From Hanleya hanleyi (taxonomy: Eukaryota; Mollusca; Polyplacophora; Lepidopleurida; Hanleyidae), in NCBI GenBank assembly GCA_036873755.1, contig JAVTVY010020574.1:1-64000 (forward strand): a DNA stretch of 64,000 nucleotides, read 5' to 3'. This document shows positions 36,700 to 48,199 of this stretch, piece after piece (position 1 is the first letter of the stretch; each line of letters begins with the position of its first letter). Made by a program: the position numbers and the translations under genes. The notes beneath the pieces were generated by a model. The model saw only the letters and a list, made by a program, of their open reading frames with translations. It searched no databases and was not told the origin of the DNA.

Positions 36700-37503
36700 A
36701 TGGACAAACCTAAAGTCCGGAGCCGGACCCCGGAGCAGAGGACAGCATGGACCTATCCAGAACGCCGGGAGTCGGCTTCCAAGACGGCACGGCCTTATAC
36801 GGAGCGCCGAGAGTCTACCTCCAGCACGGCATGGCCCTATGTGGAGTGCCGAGAATCTACCTCCAAGGTAGCACGGACTTGTACAGCACAGACTTATCCA
36901 GAGCGCCGGGAGTCAACTTCCAAGACGGCGCAGACCCGTACATCAGAGCCGGAGCCCGCGATCACAGCGGGGAGATCCCGAAAACGGAACCGGACCCCGG
37001 AACGGAATCGGGATTCCAGCTTCAGTCATTTACAGCGGGAGAGGTGTAGAGACCGCTTCAACCTCGGAATCAGACACCTCCTTACAGTTATTGGGATTAC
37101 CAGGGCAGAGACCGGACTCCCGATCAGGTTTATCCCCGACGTTTTAGACGTCGCTTCCGGGATTCCCGTCAACGTTCACACCGTTTCCGGGGATGCATCC
37201 AAGAGACGCACGGGTTATGATGAATACAGTTCAAGATACCATCATCGCCATTCCCCGTCAAGAACCAGAGAGGACCCGGAGTCCTACAAGCCTAGCTGTC
37301 AGGAGCCCTGGGTACATACAAATTCTGAACCGGATTCCCGAGACGAAAGATCAGCGTTCCGGATCCGGACTCGGACTCGGACTAAAAGATCAAGACTTAT
37401 CTTTTCAAGTTCCTTTGGAGTCAAGTGCTGTTACAGGACGCAGTCACCTTCCAGCAGCACAGCTTTCTGCGACTGCGGACACTTCATCATCAGCTGTCTG
37501 TGA
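36700..37503 (+). pseudogene. DIRS gag-like ORF, arginine/serine-rich repetitive
   Basis: A 267-codon ORF from ATG to TGA, rich in R, S, P and E. Variants of the segment 'YPERRESTSKTA' occur four or five times between residues 18 and 80, followed by RSRKRNRTPERNRDSS and a poorly conserved tail. No CCHC knuckle is seen. Position (first long ORF after the left ITR) and basic repetitive composition suit a DIRS gag. The reading frame is the most protein-like of the three open here, but which was original is uncertain because GC-rich repeats keep several frames open. Confidence 0.4.
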
Positions 37504-37675
37504 CACAAGATGATCCCGTCTTCCTCTAGCACCGTCGTATCATCTATGACGTTCTGCTTCAATACCACCCTCTTCTCGTACAGGCCCGTTTTCCAGTCAA
37601 GAAGCGGAAACAGAGGAGAAGGAGAAGCTACCATTTAAAGCCGAGATGGCGACGCTATAGTCCTGGGTTCCAGAG

Positions 37676-37972
37676 ATGGCTAGACCGGACGATGGCGAAG
37701 ATAAGCAGTCAGATGATCCCCCCCGGAAGCGAAGACGGCTTACAGCGACATCGCTTTATGGATTGGGCAAGCCTTCTGAAGAAGACGAGTCTGTGACATG
37801 CGCACAATCGCCGGAGTCATTCAGGAAATCTGCTCTCCGGAAACCCGACCCTTACAAGACCTACGTCCTATGTGGAGATAATCTACCTTTCAAGTCTCCG
37901 AAGTTGGACTTGGATTTAGACAGACTTCTGGAATGTACCAAGACACCGAAACATGATGTTAACTCGACATAG
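37676..37972 (+). pseudogene. DIRS-internal ORF, nuclear-basic N-terminus
   Basis: 98 codons: MARPDDGEDKQSDDPPRKRR, then RLTATSLYGLGKPSEEDES and a C-terminal DPYKTYVLCGDNLPFKSPKL. The RKRRR cluster resembles a nuclear localisation signal. It is followed after a stop by an open frame (37991-38200) with DPDVRQKDGSFKLTGRDNGP, which looks like a continuation. Probably part of gag or the RT polyprotein broken by stops; no precise family assigned. Confidence 0.4.
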
Positions 37973-38214
37973 GGTTACTTCATATACCGATTGGTTCCTT
38001 ACAGCTATATCAAGTTGATACAGGACCCAGACGTCAGACAGAAAGATGGCTCCTTCAAGCTCACCGGACGGGATAATGGCCCCGGAATCAGGGTTTGGAT
38101 TCCGTCAGCAGAGAGCTGCCTCAACAACTACTGGCGTCAACGGGTCACTGAGACAACGCCTTTCCGGTTAAGACAAGGCAAAGGCAAAGGGCAAGTCTAG
38201 CAGAGGAGGTCGCC

Positions 38215-39735
38215 ACGGACAGTCTCCCTGTCAGAACTCGGGCAACCTACCCAAGCAGGATACTCAGAGTAGTTTCGCCCTTATAAGAGAGGACAGTTTC
38301 AAGGTAATGAGGGAATCTTCCGACCGGAGCAGGAGCAACCTCGTTCATCAGAATTGACGGTTCTCAGCCTCACCTTCAAACCACTAGTCATCCTCTCAAG
38401 TTTCAAGTCTTTACTCACCTGATTGTAGGCGGTCGACCCTGATGATATAGAAGATCAGCGTCACTCTGTCTCAAGATTTTCGTCGAAGAAGTCAGTCCTT
38501 ACGTGAGGTCTATCCCAAGTCCCGACACTTCTTCTGGCGATCATCCTCCGTCTTCTAGAGCCGGATCCTACTCTTCATCGGATAATCTCGGACTCCATCT
38601 ACACCCGAGTTCGTGATCAAGAAAATCAAGACCTCGGAGAAAACGGTTAGTCGGGCTCGACTAAACCTGTTCCTTGGGAGCGAGACATCCAGTCTACAGT
38701 GGGCAGGCCTAGGTCCAGACTGAGGTTCCGTCCTTTCAAGTCCAAGTCAACGCGGACCCGTACACCGGAATAGGACTCGGGGATCAAGTCATCTCCAATC
38801 CGAAAATCCGGATTTGGACTCCGGAACAGATTTGGGACTTCAGCTTCCAGTGGGATGACAGTAGAGACCGGACCAGGCGACGGAGTCGGGCACCTACTGA
38901 GTGTATTCGACACTACAGGATTTGGACTCTGTCTCTCGATTGTCGTCATTTCCGGCGTTCCAGAGGGCGTTTCTCGAGTTTCTCCTCCACGATCACGTCG
39001 GTCCAGGTTGTATCCTGGGACCCCACGGATTATGAAGAATGGAGGAGAATACTACATTCAAGCGTCAGGCAGTCTTTCTGCATCTGGAACCCGCACCTGG
39101 AACCGGACCATCAACGCTGGAACAGCGTCACGGTCTTCGTCACTTGACCACAGATAGTTCAACCACCCGAGGACCGTTGGATGGAGATACTGTCTACCTG
39201 TCACTCAGGACCTAGCACAGTTTGGTCGGATCCAGGTACCACCATTACAGATTTTCGACTACAACTGTACCTGAGGGCAAGAACAAGCAATTCGAAGGAT
39301 GCTCGTCCCTTCCAGAGCGGCGATGCCGGATCCAGTTTCACGCGAGCACAGTCGGAGAGGTTTTCACTCAACGATGCGGCCACCACAAGTTGGAGGGGTC
39401 CATTAGTCCAGCACAGATAGCCGGCACATGGATCCCATGGCAGACAAGCAAGGCATCATCTTCCTTAGAGATGTCTGCGTTAAAGAGGGCAGTCCCCCCC
39501 TTGGAGTTTGCAGTTGCACAACACGTCAGTACTGATTACGAACGTTAACAGTACGGTCGTCAGCTACGTGAAGGTGGGGAGGGACAAGATCCCAGTCACT
39601 GTTTCAAGAAACCTCAGCACTGGTCCTAGGAGTACAGTATCAGCGATGCCATGTCACAACACCACGTGTTTCACATCATTTCAAGGTCACCGCTGACAGC
39701 TTCCTCCAAGTCCTACAGGGGACTACAGGCGGAAG
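38215..39735 (+). pseudogene. DIRS reverse transcriptase / RNase H region, heavily decayed
   Basis: At 38401-38439 the frame reads FQVFTHLIVGGRP. This matches the 'VGGRL' segment at the start of DIRS RT domains, and upstream frames are rich in S, R and Q as in gag/RT linkers. Downstream to 39735 all frames are broken. GC-rich composition continues but no YxDD box could be read. The region stops where a hairpin-headed element is inserted (39740). Confidence 0.4.
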
Positions 39736-39739
39736 ATCA

Positions 39740-41073
39740 CTTTTTACCCCTCAGCCCATAGGGCTGTGGGGTCTTGTCGTTGCCATGTACGTACGTCCGT
39801 CCGTCCTAGCGTCCGTCCTGGCGTCCGTCCGTCCTGGCGTCCGTCCGTCAACATGTTCTTGTCCGCTGAATATCTGCAGATCTATGAAGTCGGGCCCGAC
39901 CAAACTTTGGTGAGAGCTTCCTGAATGTTGACTGATGAAATGATTAGATTTTCAGGTGGCTATGATGATTTCATGATTTTTAATTATTATTTTTTATTAT
40001 TTATTGATGGCTCAGCTTTTGCACTGTTATCTATGCCCATCAACATGTTCTTGTCCGCTGAATATCTGTAGATCTATCAAGTCGGGCCTGACCAAACTTT
40101 GGTGAGAGCTTCCTGAATGTTGACTGATGAAATGATTAGATTTTCACATGGTTATAATTATTTCATGATTTTTTTTATTATTTATTGATGGCTTAGCTTT
40201 TGCACTGTTATCTATGCCCATCGGGAACCGTTGGTTGCATGTTTCATTGTGAATTTTGAAGGTTCCCTGATACAAGGAAGATTCTCATTGAATGAAGGAC
40301 AACAATTTTCTTTAATTTTGCTATTAAATTATTCTATTCTACATCATATGTTTTATCCTAAAACTTTTGCATGAACCATATTTGTGTCCACACATTTAAC
40401 TGGTGCAACATTTTTATCAATTTTTGTCACCAAACATGTTACTGTACCTTGGAAATTATTTCAAACGAGTGATTAGGAGAGCCCATTTTTAGCCTGACTC
40501 TGGGCAATTTTGAACCAGTTTGCATACCTGGAGTTTATGCCCCCCCCCCCCTAATGATAAGGGTGGGCCTATGTCAATCAGTGTGTTTACTAAATCACAC
40601 TTGTGCAATGCATAAATTGCCACCGATAAAGCTACACTTTCTTGCATGCTGTAATCCCAGCACACCACTCGCGTGAAACCTATATCTGTTTTATACGGTG
40701 TCCAGGGATTTTTTTGCAGGTTCCGATCCCAAACTCCCATTTCCTTTTCGTTATTCATTATTGAGGGTCCAATTTTTGTAAGTGAATTTCGGCGCAAATA
40801 GCCTGTGATCACTCCCAAAACAGAGGTTTATTAACATGAAATTCAATACCCAGCTATGCAATAGGATCGATATTGAGGATCCTAGGGGCTTTTTCTAGTA
40901 TTTCCTTCAGAAATCCTTTCAAAATTGAACAACAACAACACTTTCGTTTTTTGTTTCTTTTGAGTTTTGGGCACCCATATGTTTTCCGAAACTAAATTGG
41001 CTCTAGATGCAGCCCTGATCCTACTTTACTAAAAAAAACAGGCTGAGGGGTCCACGCACCTTTTAGGTGCTTG
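39740..41073 (+). mobile_element. Hairpin-headed element, family C, inserted in DIRS
   Basis: The 5' end is TTTTTACCCCTCAGCCC-ATA-GGGCTGTGGGG, then (GTCC)n with CTGGC variants. The 3' end is GGCTGAGGGG (complement of the 5' arm), then TCCAC and the hairpin GCACC-TTTTA-GGTGC and TTG. Two 190-bp tandem units lie at about 39848-40228, both with 'tgttcttgtccgctgaatatctg' and 'gattgatggct-agcttttgcactgtt'-type text. AT-rich against the GC-rich DIRS flanks. Confidence 0.7.
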
Positions 41074-42080
41074 CCTGCAATTCATGTTCTACGGAGGCAC
41101 CGGGACCCGCAATGGCTGAACCCCCACGTCTGCTAACGATCCAGAATTCCTTTGCAGACCAGGGTTTTTCTCCAGGGCCAATTGTACAGACGATGACAGC
41201 AGCAAGCTACTATTTACTGTACAGTTGCATCAAGCCCGGAGAATGTACTATGGTAGAGGACCTGTGGCCAACACTGCTTCTGTTCCAGCAACAGCTGTCT
41301 TTCCTTCTACATCTGCATCAGGACAGGGAATCTCAGCCAAGCATTACACAGGGGTATCACTCAGCATCATCCAGGGTTGTCAAGTTGACCTCCGGAATCG
41401 ACATTGGACAAGATTCCAGCATTTCGGCTTTCTATGGCCTTCGCCTTACAGTCTCGCCGAACACGTCAACTATCACCCAAGGGGACCTGGATGTGGTACT
41501 AGGGCATTCTTACGTCCACCATTTGAGCCATTACAGTCAAGTGTAGTCAAGGCCCTGTCCTACAAGACAGCTTCCTGACAGCCTTCACTCCACTATCAGA
41601 GCTTCATGCAGTGGAACACAGTTCCCTGACATGGATGACAGATTGGTCAGCCAGATCTTTTCATCCGATTCCGGATTTTGTCACCTAGAACGATTCCACA
41701 CATCAGGGACCAGCGGCACTCTTTTACAGAACCGACAAGGGGCTCCAGTCGTCTTCTTCTCTCATCACTTCTAAACAGACCCATCGACTGACATCACTAG
41801 TTCATGATCACCGTTTGGGTTGAAGAAGACTGCCGACTGGGTTTACCAACTCGCCATCGACGCTCCTTCTCTTTTATGAAGACATCGTCTCACAAGACTA
41901 GAGCCAGTGCGACGTCCGGGCCACTTTGGGGAAAACTTATCGTTGAACGATATTGTTGACACCTGCGCTTGGACGATCAATTCAACTTCTGCTGGCTTCT
42001 ATCTACAGACATGTCTGTACAGACAGATAGGATGACTACGCTGGACCTACAGCTACAGCCCAGTGCATAGTCCACTACTC
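41074..42080 (+). pseudogene. DIRS tyrosine recombinase, frameshifted relic
   Basis: Near 41891 one frame reads SHKTRASATSGPLW, carrying the H-x-x-R box of tyrosine recombinases in the form usual for DIRS ('HSTRA-atSWA'). About 60 bp on, the next frame reads LNDIVDTCAWTINSTSAGFY, the segment that ends in the catalytic tyrosine (codon 42000-42002). A frameshift separates them. An upstream frame near 41580-41640 reads FTPLSELHAVEHSSLTWMTD. The enzyme would integrate the circular DNA copy. Stops in all frames show it is dead. Confidence 0.65.
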
Positions 42081-42414
42081 CTATCAAAGAAAAGGGGGGG
42101 GGCGCCGCTCAAGCAAGATCCCGACAATCCAGTAGCATGAAGAAGCAGACCATGCTGGAGACGAAGGGACTTCAAGGCATCACGATGGCATCTGATTATC
42201 TGGCAATAAGTATACGAGCAAATGGTCGGTGCAATATTCCACCTCTCGCCGTATTACTTGTAATTCCTTGAGCTCCCTTAGCCTCTATACGACATGGGAA
42301 TTATCAGGATATTACTGGGCATACCAGATCTAAACAATCAGAACAAGGCGTGCTCCGCACAACCCAAAGACAAGACTTCAAGACCGGCTACCCAACCTCC
42401 TCTGTTGGGAGTCT

Positions 42415-42509
42415 GGCATACATTGATAGCAGGTTAAGATTTGAGCAATAAATATGAAACATTTATAAATAATGTTGGTATTTATTATCAAATCAAACCT
42501 GCTATCAAT
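42415..42509 (+). repeat. DIRS internal complementary region
   Basis: Bases 42415-42454 (ending TTTGAGCAATAAATA) are the reverse complement of the left end, 35329-35370. Bases 42455-42509 (TGAAACATTTATAAATAATG onward) are the reverse complement of the right end, 42694-42748. The two are fused, as expected for the circle-junction template of DIRS. Confidence 0.9.
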
Positions 42510-42578
42510 CTTGATTTGCCCAACCCATCCTCCCCACTTTGCTACGGCCTGGACTCAAAACACGTCTTCCATAGCATT

Positions 42579-42704
42579 GGAAAAAGAGGAAGGGCATGCG
42601 CGGAGAAAACGCCACCTAGCGGACGATCGAGGGGACGATCAAGGGAGATAATTTCTTTGCAAGAGACCGCCAAAAGGAGGAATATGGCATACATTGATAG
42701 CAGG
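42579..42704 (-). repeat. DIRS right inverted terminal repeat
   Basis: Reverse complement of 35350-35475; a 44-bp extension to 42748 is unique to this end. Confidence 0.9.
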
Positions 42705-42748
42705 TTTGATTTGATAATAAATACCAACATTATTTACAAATGTTTCAT

Positions 42749-43352
42749 TTTTATGTCACGCTAATTTTAGTCATGTTGTTGCCTTGTCCTTCCGTCCTAA
42801 TTGTGGCAAGGCTTTGGTGTAAGACCTCCCATTGAAAAGGTAATATCCTGGACAAAAGACTGACAATACAACTTGCAGCAGATCCTTTGTCAATTATATT
42901 TCGTGAGTCTTACACCAAATCGTTGCCCTAATTGTCCTCTTGTAACACTTCAATTACTTGTACGCTCCACCAATCTTGAAAGTTTGACAGAATTATTGAC
43001 CCATAAACAGGTTGAATTATTTGTGGGTCAAGGTCAACTTCACAATGGTTTTAAAAATGAGAGGCATTGTTTTGTGACGCTAAATATTATGTTACATACT
43101 TTTAATCTATAGGCTACTATTAAAGGAGCCATGTCTGTGTGCCACTCAGGGTAGTACTTCCACAGGAGCTCAGTGCGGGTAGATATATAATCTTAGAAAT
43201 TATGACATGTGACTGTTCAGGATAAGAAAGGTGTACAAAGTGTAGGGGACCGGTGCTAGTATTTGGTACATACACAAAGGAGGCCAACCAGCTCACACAA
43301 TTCGGAACACTCGCAGTGGCAAAAATAATGTCATATTGAAATAATTCCTATT
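42749..43352. other. Intronic stretch, nothing recognised
   Basis: AT-rich, no ORF with domain-like content. A short AGGTCAA motif at about 43028. Confidence 0.5.
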
Positions 43353-44148
43353 TAGGCTGGTTAAAAATAATTTCCTGTTTAGCATCATTTTTTACTCCTC
43401 AGCCCTATGGGCTCAGGAGTATTGTTGTGGCCCTAGCAGTGTGTCTGTCCGTCTGTCCGAGCCGTATCTCGAAAATTATTGCGAGGAAGTTCTTGGAACT
43501 TACAGGTTATGATCCTTTTATTTTTTACTTGTGCCTTTGAAACTTTCAGGTCTAACCGGTCATTATTTATTTTTTTACATTTTTTTTTTATTTTCTACCA
43601 TTTTCCAGTCTTCTAAAAAGGGATCTCCAAGTATGCATACATTAGGCCTACTTTCATACTGATTTAAATACACTTACTGGCATGTAGCCAATCAAGAGCT
43701 CCATAGTAAAGTTGTATATCAGCTGCATATTCAGGCATTGCCAGACTAATTGTCGTATCCCTACGCTGTTGAGAAAAAATAGTCCGACATTTAAACTGTA
43801 AAAAATGACTTGTTATTTCGTCTAAAAGTTCTCAAAATGGATTTGAACGATAATAAACGCCTGTTTTATCAGAAAAGGGCAACTTGTATTTTGTCTTGTA
43901 ACAGAATTGTAGGAACCTCTGAGATCTGTCAAAAACGAAAGTACCAGTCAAAAACGAAAGAAGTGCCCATGTGTTTGTGTTTTCTGCCAACACATCCGAT
44001 GATGGAATCAGTTTTCAGTTGTAAAAGGAACTGTGGTCGTCGGTCAGTACAAACGGTGTCTCGCATAACAAGTCCTCTGAAATATACGTCATGGAAGATA
44101 GCAAAAGGTATGACAAACCCAATAAATCAACGCAAACATCATTGCATG

Positions 44149-44173
44149 TTGTTGTTGTTGTTGTTGTTGTTGC
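44149..44173. repeat. (TTG)n microsatellite
   Basis: Eight uninterrupted TTG units. Confidence 0.95.
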
Positions 44174-44575
44174 ACTGACGCTAATGCATTATGTCAGGGG
44201 AGTTTCTATCTCACATTATGATGGGATGTGATTTTCGGCTATCTGGGCCAGTTTTTCTTAGAGAAGTGAAATTCTCCACAGTATCTATATGTAATTTGTA
44301 CATTTTTATTCTGAAATTTGAAGGAAATCTGTTCAGGATCAAAGAAAATCTCCAATACCTCACATGGGTTTTTTTTTTTCAAAGCACAATGAGGTTGAGC
44401 TTGCAATGTTGTAACAATGTGACTAGGCACTATGAAAATAACATGTGAGGTATTGGAGGTTTGTTTTGATTCTGAATAGATTTCCTTCGAATTTCAGAAT
44501 AAGAAACACCGGTGTCCGTAATTCCGTAAGATTTTCTTGTCCGGACAATAACTCGTGAACGATTTAACCGATCAA

Positions 44576-46201
44576 CAGTCTCTGCGAGGAAGGGCGAGCG
44601 ATCGCTCGCGCTCGCGCCCGCGCCCACACACGCCCAAAGACCTCCAGGCGACCGATTTATCACTCGCCCATAATTGTAACGAAATCCAGCTAAATGGTAT
44701 CATAAAACAAAAGAATCGCCTCCCGTAAAACTTTAATTTTCAACGAGTACCTCCGAAGAAAACTCAAACAGAAAGCGGAAATAAACTTGACTAACTTTTG
44801 ACATGCGCAGTCCCAGTTCAATATTGCCCAAGAGTATTGACATCCTACTGACTACAGGCTCTGTGTGCTGATAATGATGTGTAAATCTTCTACCTTTCTT
44901 AGAAAACTTCGTGAACTGCTTCAACTTGTTCAAGGAAGATTTGCTGCAGTTACCGCCATTGTTGTCAGCTCTCCGCGCACGTGGCAAATATTGCACGATC
45001 CCATGCTAGGAATAGCCTGTGCAAGAGACTACCGATTGTCAAACAAGCGAAGAAATTATGGCCGCACTGGAATTGACGGCGATCGTTTGCTGATTAAAAT
45101 TTATTAAAGGCATTTCAGTTTATTCTCACAGTGATTTTCAGTGTGGAAGAGTTCGCAAAATTAACACCAACTGTCCGTTCATTTAATAATAAGGCCGTTA
45201 GCAGACACGGCCTACTTATTTCTATATTTAATCTGCTGAATCTAGGTGCGCGAAAAACAGTGTATTTTGGATATGATTTAGGTGAGCGATGGTGCGCGAG
45301 AGCGATCGCTTACCTCCAAACGCAAGGACTGCGCATAACGCGAACGTTCTGACCAAACACCTTTTGCAAAGTGATGCGTGATTGCGAGCACGATCATTGG
45401 TTCATCATCTGTTACAGGGAAATCAGCGAGCACATGTTTCTCTGGGCGGGCAATTTGTACCGACGAGAGCTGCTGGAGATCTGCGTACGTGACATGCAGC
45501 TTCCGTCTTTTGCTCAAGCGATAATCCTGTTGAACATTTCTTGCATCGTCTCTTTAGCGATGGCAGGCATTCCGAAAGGAAATAAAGTGGAAATAAACAA
45601 CACATCGGTTTTACAACCGAGGAGAGGGATGGTCGGCAGTACGTCACATTCGTCTGGTGCAAGCTGTGTGCACGGTATAAAGACAAGATCTCCGGACATC
45701 CTAATCTCCGCGGGGCGGCCAAAAAAGCATTTGACAGCTATGTAGAGGGTACCAATACCATAACGAAGAGTAATATCTTGAGGCACCTTGAAGGGAAAGT
45801 CCATGGAATATCCATTCTTGTTCATTCTGGGTCCGAGAAAGATGAACCCGGTAAATAGATTTGAATTGAATTGTATATTCTAAAATAAACAATGCCATCA
45901 TTGCGAAGCAGACGAAAAATAGTATATACCAAGTTGAAAATATTTAGAATAATTTACATACATGTACATTAGAAATTAATTAAAAAACTGAAAATTACAT
46001 AAAACTGATAAATATATTCCATTTAAATTATACTAGTAATAGTTGAACAGAAAATTTGAAAAAAAAAGTTCGTCCCAGCAGAGCGATAGCTCTCCCAGTA
46101 GTGTTTTGGGCGAGCAATTGACAAGGAGAGCGACAGCTCCCCCAAAGCATTTCAGGAGAGTGATTTACAACTCGCCCTTAATCTGCTCATCGAAAAGACT
46201 G
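44576..46201. mobile_element. CAGTCT element with 6-bp target duplication
   Basis: The left end is CAGTCTCTGCGAGGAAGGGC (44576) and the right end, inverted, is CAGTCTTTTCGATGAGCAGA. Flanks are GATCAA (44570-44575 and 46202-46207). The interrupted satellite text 'aaccgatcaac-ttcaaacttgg' is restored when the element and one GATCAA are removed, confirming the ends. Subterminal CGAGCGATCGCTCGCG motifs recur at 44596-44615 and 45275-45312. It contains a BED-type finger exon. Confidence 0.8.
45640..45850 (+). CDS. BED-type finger exon of a hAT-like transposase
   Basis: Acceptor ATGGTCGGCAG|TAC and donor CCCG|GTAAAT bound 70 codons plus one base. It reads VTFVWCKLCARYKDKIS (C-x2-C), then GTNTITKSNILRHLEGKVHG (H-x5-H). 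'C-lCakY-dkIs-hp-lrGaa' and 'GT-ntTKs-i-RHLeg-H' are typical of a family of hAT-associated fingers in cnidarian, amphioxus and mollusc transposons (recollection). The frame closes with TAA at about 45582 upstream, so splicing or decay is implied. The catalytic domain is absent from this 1.6-kb element, so it is non-autonomous. Confidence 0.55.
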
Positions 46202-46207
46202 GATCAA

Positions 46208-47780
46208 CTTCAAACTTGGAGTGTGCCTTGACATCGGCGAGAGGACGGTTGCGATTGTTTTCTAGCAATGTGCACTATCCATTATGGCCGCCGTCCGCCA
46301 TTTTGGATTATAAGCAGTTGGATCTTACATTTTCTTGTCCTGACAATAACTCGTGAACGATTTGACTGATCAACTTCAAACTTAAGGTGTGCCTTGACAT
46401 TGGTGAGAGGACGGTTGGGATTATTTTTTAGCAATGTGCGTAATCTAATATGGCCGCCGTCAGCCATATTGGATTATAAGCAGTTGGATCGTAGATTTTC
46501 TGTCCAGACAATAATTCCTGAATGATTTAACCGATCAACTTCAAACTTGGGGTGTGCCTGGACATTGGTGGGAGGACAGTTGGGATTGTTTTTCAGCAAT
46601 GTGCGTAATCTAATATGGCCGCTGTCAGCCATATTGGATTATAAGCAGTTGGATCTTTTTCGGACAATAATTTCGAGAGCGATTCAGCTGATCTACTTCA
46701 TATGTGGGGAGTGCCTTGACATTGTTGAGAGGAGGATTAGGATTGTTTTTCAAGGACACCATTATGGTCACCATCAGCCATATTGGATTTCATTGGATTT
46801 TAAGCAGTTTGATCTTGTCCGGACAATAACTGGAGTACGATTCAACTGATATACTTCAAACTTGGGGAGTGCCTTGACATCGATGAGAGGACAGATGGGA
46901 TTCTGTTTCAGCGATGTGCATAATCCAATATGGCCGCTGTCAGCCATATTGGATTATAAGCAGTTTGGATCTTAGATTTTCTTGTCCAGACAATAACTTG
47001 TGAGCGATTTAACCGATCAACTTCAAACTTGGGGTGTGCCTTGACATTGGTGAGAGGACTGTTGGGATTGTTTTTCAGCAATGTGCGTAATCTAATATGG
47101 CCGCCGTCAGCCATATTGGATTTTAAGCAGTTGGATCTTGTCCGGACAATAACTCGAGAACAATTCAACCGATCTACTTCATACCTGGGGTGTGCCTTGA
47201 CATTGTTGAGAGGAGGATTAGGATTGTTTTTCAAGGACGTGCTTAATCCAAAATGGCCACCATCAGCCATACTGGATTTCATTTGATTTTAGTTTGATCT
47301 TGTCCGGACAATAGCTGGAGTACGATTCAACTGATCTACTTCAAACTTGGGGAGTCCCTCGACCTTGGTGAGATCCCGTTTAGGATTGTGTTTCATGAAC
47401 GAGCATAATCCAATGTGGCTGCCATCTACCAGTGATATTGGATTATGTTGCATTTTAAGCAGTTGCATCTTGTCTGGACAACAACTCTAGAATAATTCAA
47501 CTGATCCACTTCAAACTTGCAATTTGGCTTGACTTTGGTGAGAGGACAGTTGGCATTGCTTTTCAGTTACCTGTGTGATCCAAGATGGTCACCATCAGTC
47601 ATCTTAGATTTTCAGCATTTATATCTTGTCTGGACAATAGCTCTAGAACGATTCAACCAATCTACTTCAAACATGGAGAGTGCATGGACATTGATGAGAG
47701 GAGAGTTGGTATTATGTTTTATGGATGTGCATAATCCAATATGGGTGCCATCCGCTATATTAGATTATGTTAAGCTCATC
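46208..47780. repeat. Satellite of about 160 bp inside family D element
   Basis: About ten tandem units, 154-168 bp apart. Landmarks are 'cttgtccggacaataactcg', 'gatcaacttcaaacttgggg', 'tgccttgacattggtgagag' and 'aatatggccgccgtcagcca'. One further partial unit lies before the insertion (44530-44575). ORFs on both strands (for example 46908-47282 minus) are repeat translations, not genes. Confidence 0.9.
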
Positions 47781-47936
47781 AGCGATATCTCCATTTTCAA
47801 ATCGTATTCTTCATCAATGATATGAGATATCATCAAGCAGCAGCGCCGGTAAACCACCATAACTGGTGCTGCTAGCGGGGGACATGAACCTCTATGATCC
47901 ATTTTCCCTGCAGATATGTGGATGCCTTGTCACTTT

Positions 47937-48100
47937 TTATACCCCTGTACATAGTTGGGGGTATACTGGATTCCGATTGTCCGTCCGTGTGTCAGCTTAT
48001 CCATCCGTTCATCTGTCCCAGTTGTGGCTTGGGTTTGCATTTCGCATGCCATATAACTCACTGCTATTTATCCGAACTTCTACACATCTTGGTCTAGACT
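47937..48100 (+). mobile_element. Hairpin-headed element, family E, 5' end only
   Basis: TATACCCCTGTACATAGTTG then GGGGTATACTGG forms a hairpin (47939-47965), followed by TTGTCCGTCCGTGTG. No matching 3' end; truncated at or before the family D terminus. Confidence 0.55.
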
Positions 48101-48168
48101 GTTAAGGGGCTGAGGAGTTGTAGCACCTCTGGTGCCTCATGTTTTATATAAATCTGGGTAGGGAGGGC

Positions 48169-48171
<3 letters not shown>

Positions 48172-48199
<28 letters not shown>
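48172..48199. repeat. Poly-T tract
   Basis: About 28 consecutive T. Confidence 0.95.

Larger units (their letters stand above)
35329..42748 (+). mobile_element. DIRS-type tyrosine-recombinase retrotransposon, decayed full-length
   Basis: The ends are inverted terminal repeats (35350-35475 against 42579-42704). The internal complementary region at 42415-42509 is the reverse complement of the left terminus joined to the reverse complement of the right terminus. This arrangement is diagnostic of DIRS elements, which replicate through a circular intermediate. The GC-rich interior holds a gag-like repetitive ORF (36700-37503), a small ORF (37676-37972), an RT-like VGGR relic (38401-38439) and a recombinase relic with HxxR and Y (41891-42002). 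Stops and frameshifts mark it as inactive. A hairpin-headed element interrupts it at 39740-41073. Confidence 0.85.
43388..48140 (+). mobile_element. Hairpin-headed satellite element, family D
   Basis: The 5' hairpin is ACTCCTCAGCCC-TAT-GGGCTCAGGAGT (43394-43420), followed by GTCTGTCCGTCTGTCCGAG. The 3' end is GGGGCTGAGGAGT (complement of the 5' arm), then TGTA and the hairpin GCACC-TCT-GGTGC (48123-48135). It carries a 160-bp satellite (46208-47780) and is interrupted by a 1.6-kb CAGTCT element at 44576-46201. A different family's 5' hairpin (47939-47965) lies just before its 3' end. Confidence 0.7.

Noticed and set aside
45514..45825. 103-codon minus-strand ORF in the CAGTCT element
   Set aside because: Antisense to the BED-type finger exon, which gives the meaningful translation.
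46908..47825. ORFs on both strands with 'MADGGHIRLRTLLKNNPN' or 'GLFFSNVRNLIWPPSAIL' repeats
   Set aside because: Repeat translations of the 160-bp satellite; no start, domain or codon preference.
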